Origin: Stercorarius parasiticus
Taxonomy: Eukaryota; Chordata; Aves; Charadriiformes; Stercorariidae
DNA: 64,000 nucleotides
Direction: 5' to 3'
Assembly: GCA_013396915.1 (NCBI GenBank)
Contig: VWZL01000187.1
Coordinates: forward strand, 532,090 to 596,089
The translations under genes were made by a program, and so were the position numbers. The notes beneath the pieces are model-generated. The model did not search any database and was not told the origin of the DNA. It worked only from the letters and a program-made list of their open reading frames with translations. Positions within the stretch are counted from its first letter, which is position 1, and each line of letters starts with the position of its first letter. Shown here in pieces: positions 63,440 to 64,000 of this stretch.

Positions 63440-63710
63440 CGGCCGTGTAAAAGACTGCACACTTAATAATTGTAAATGTTACATGAGTGCGAGTCGCTTG
63501 ATTAAATTTATTAGAAATGTGTTACGAGCATTTTAAGAAATAAAGCATTTATCACAAAATGATGATTTCTTCACTTAAGCTCATTAGGAAATCACACATC
63601 AATTCATGCATAATTACAGGGGAATTTCTGCCACTCACTACAAATCATTACCACATTAGCTAAAGTTGACTTAATTTATCTGTGATTTGGAAAAGGTGGT
63701 ATCGAAATAG
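63440..63710. promoter_or_regulatory. Candidate conserved non-coding element
   Basis: AT-rich but complex DNA with homeodomain-type cores (CTTAATAATTG, TTGATTAAATTTATTAG, CATGCATAATTACAGG, TGACTTAATTTATC) and retained CpG sites (ACGGCCG, GTGCGAGTCGCTTG, TTACGAGC). The texture resembles developmental enhancers. This is a judgement of style, not of measured conservation. Confidence 0.25.
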
Positions 63711-64000
63711 GAAAATTAGCTTATACAGAGGATGAAACTATCAACATTGTCACAAAGGACTTAGCCTCCTCTTATTTGTTAGACAAAGATGTACCTTTTA
63801 ACTCTTCTATACGTAAAGCTTGTACTTTTCAATGAGCTCTAAAGCTTTTCTTTCCATGTCAGAATCCCATATTATGGATCCAGTGCCAGGTACTTAATGA
63901 ATCGTTGATAGTCAAGGCACGTATACTTGCGCCAGACATACTCATTGTTTTTAATGATCATTGCAGTTTGAGATTGAATTGAAAGGGTTTGGGGGAGGCT

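Larger units (their letters stand above)
48206..64000. other. Long stretch of non-coding DNA, no gene recognised
   Basis: Nearly 16 kb without a recognisable gene. The plus strand is purine-rich around 48970-49330. Open frames at 50120-50476 and 50642-51028 lie in slightly GC-richer DNA but show no known domain, and overlapping frames are open on the other strand. From about 52500 to 64000 the sequence is markedly AT-rich, with short T and A runs and many short TAAT cores. Individual small repeats are listed separately. Confidence 0.55.

Noticed and set aside
1..64000. CRISPR array, phage, operon or prokaryotic defence system
   Set aside because: No regularly spaced direct repeats, no dense coding and clear avian repeats throughout; the window is eukaryotic.

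Overview
This window looks like non-coding nuclear DNA from a bird. The AT-leaning background has almost no long open frames. Its recognisable content is avian transposable elements: several copies of the CR1 (chicken repeat 1) LINE and one solo LTR of the avian ERVL type. A neoavian or passerine-like bird is my inference. I found no complete protein-coding gene, no rRNA or tRNA gene, no CRISPR array and no operon-like layout. Most short open frames here are chance or lie inside repeats.

Layout. 1-3031: a long, decayed plus-strand CR1 with most of ORF2 (endonuclease, reverse transcriptase, C-terminal region and 3' tail). It carries a tiny second CR1 tail inserted at about 1502-1545. 3032-11421: unique, intron- or intergenic-like DNA with one weak exon-like segment at 7318-7398. 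11422-11521: a short CR1 3' tail. 12540-13430: a somewhat GC-richer island with an exon-like block (12843-12942) whose peptide resembles the start of a Myb/SANT-like DNA-binding domain. 24967-25045: an old minus-strand CR1 tail. 25584-26122: a solo LTR with a perfect 5-bp target duplication (CTATG). 28471-29200: a minus-strand CR1 with one nonsense codon in its last 210 codons. 33540-34868: a much older, fragmented CR1. 35130-35219 and 40451-40632: two further exon-like segments. 43509-43524: a 16-base assembly gap.

The most interesting region is 47.0-48.2 kb. A stretch that looks like a conserved non-coding element (47030-47280) lies just before a degraded reverse transcriptase (about 47490-48205). 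That relic is clearly not CR1: it keeps a G-V-P-Q-G-like box and an intact Y-A-D-D catalytic box, in the style of LINEs best known from fish and amphibians. Several small tandem duplications and two perfect inverted repeats are also recorded.

The elements do not form a pathway. They record successive retrotransposon insertions in what is probably intergenic or deep intronic DNA. Four exon-like segments all lie on the plus strand and could belong to one lineage-specific or non-coding transcript, but only RNA data could show that.
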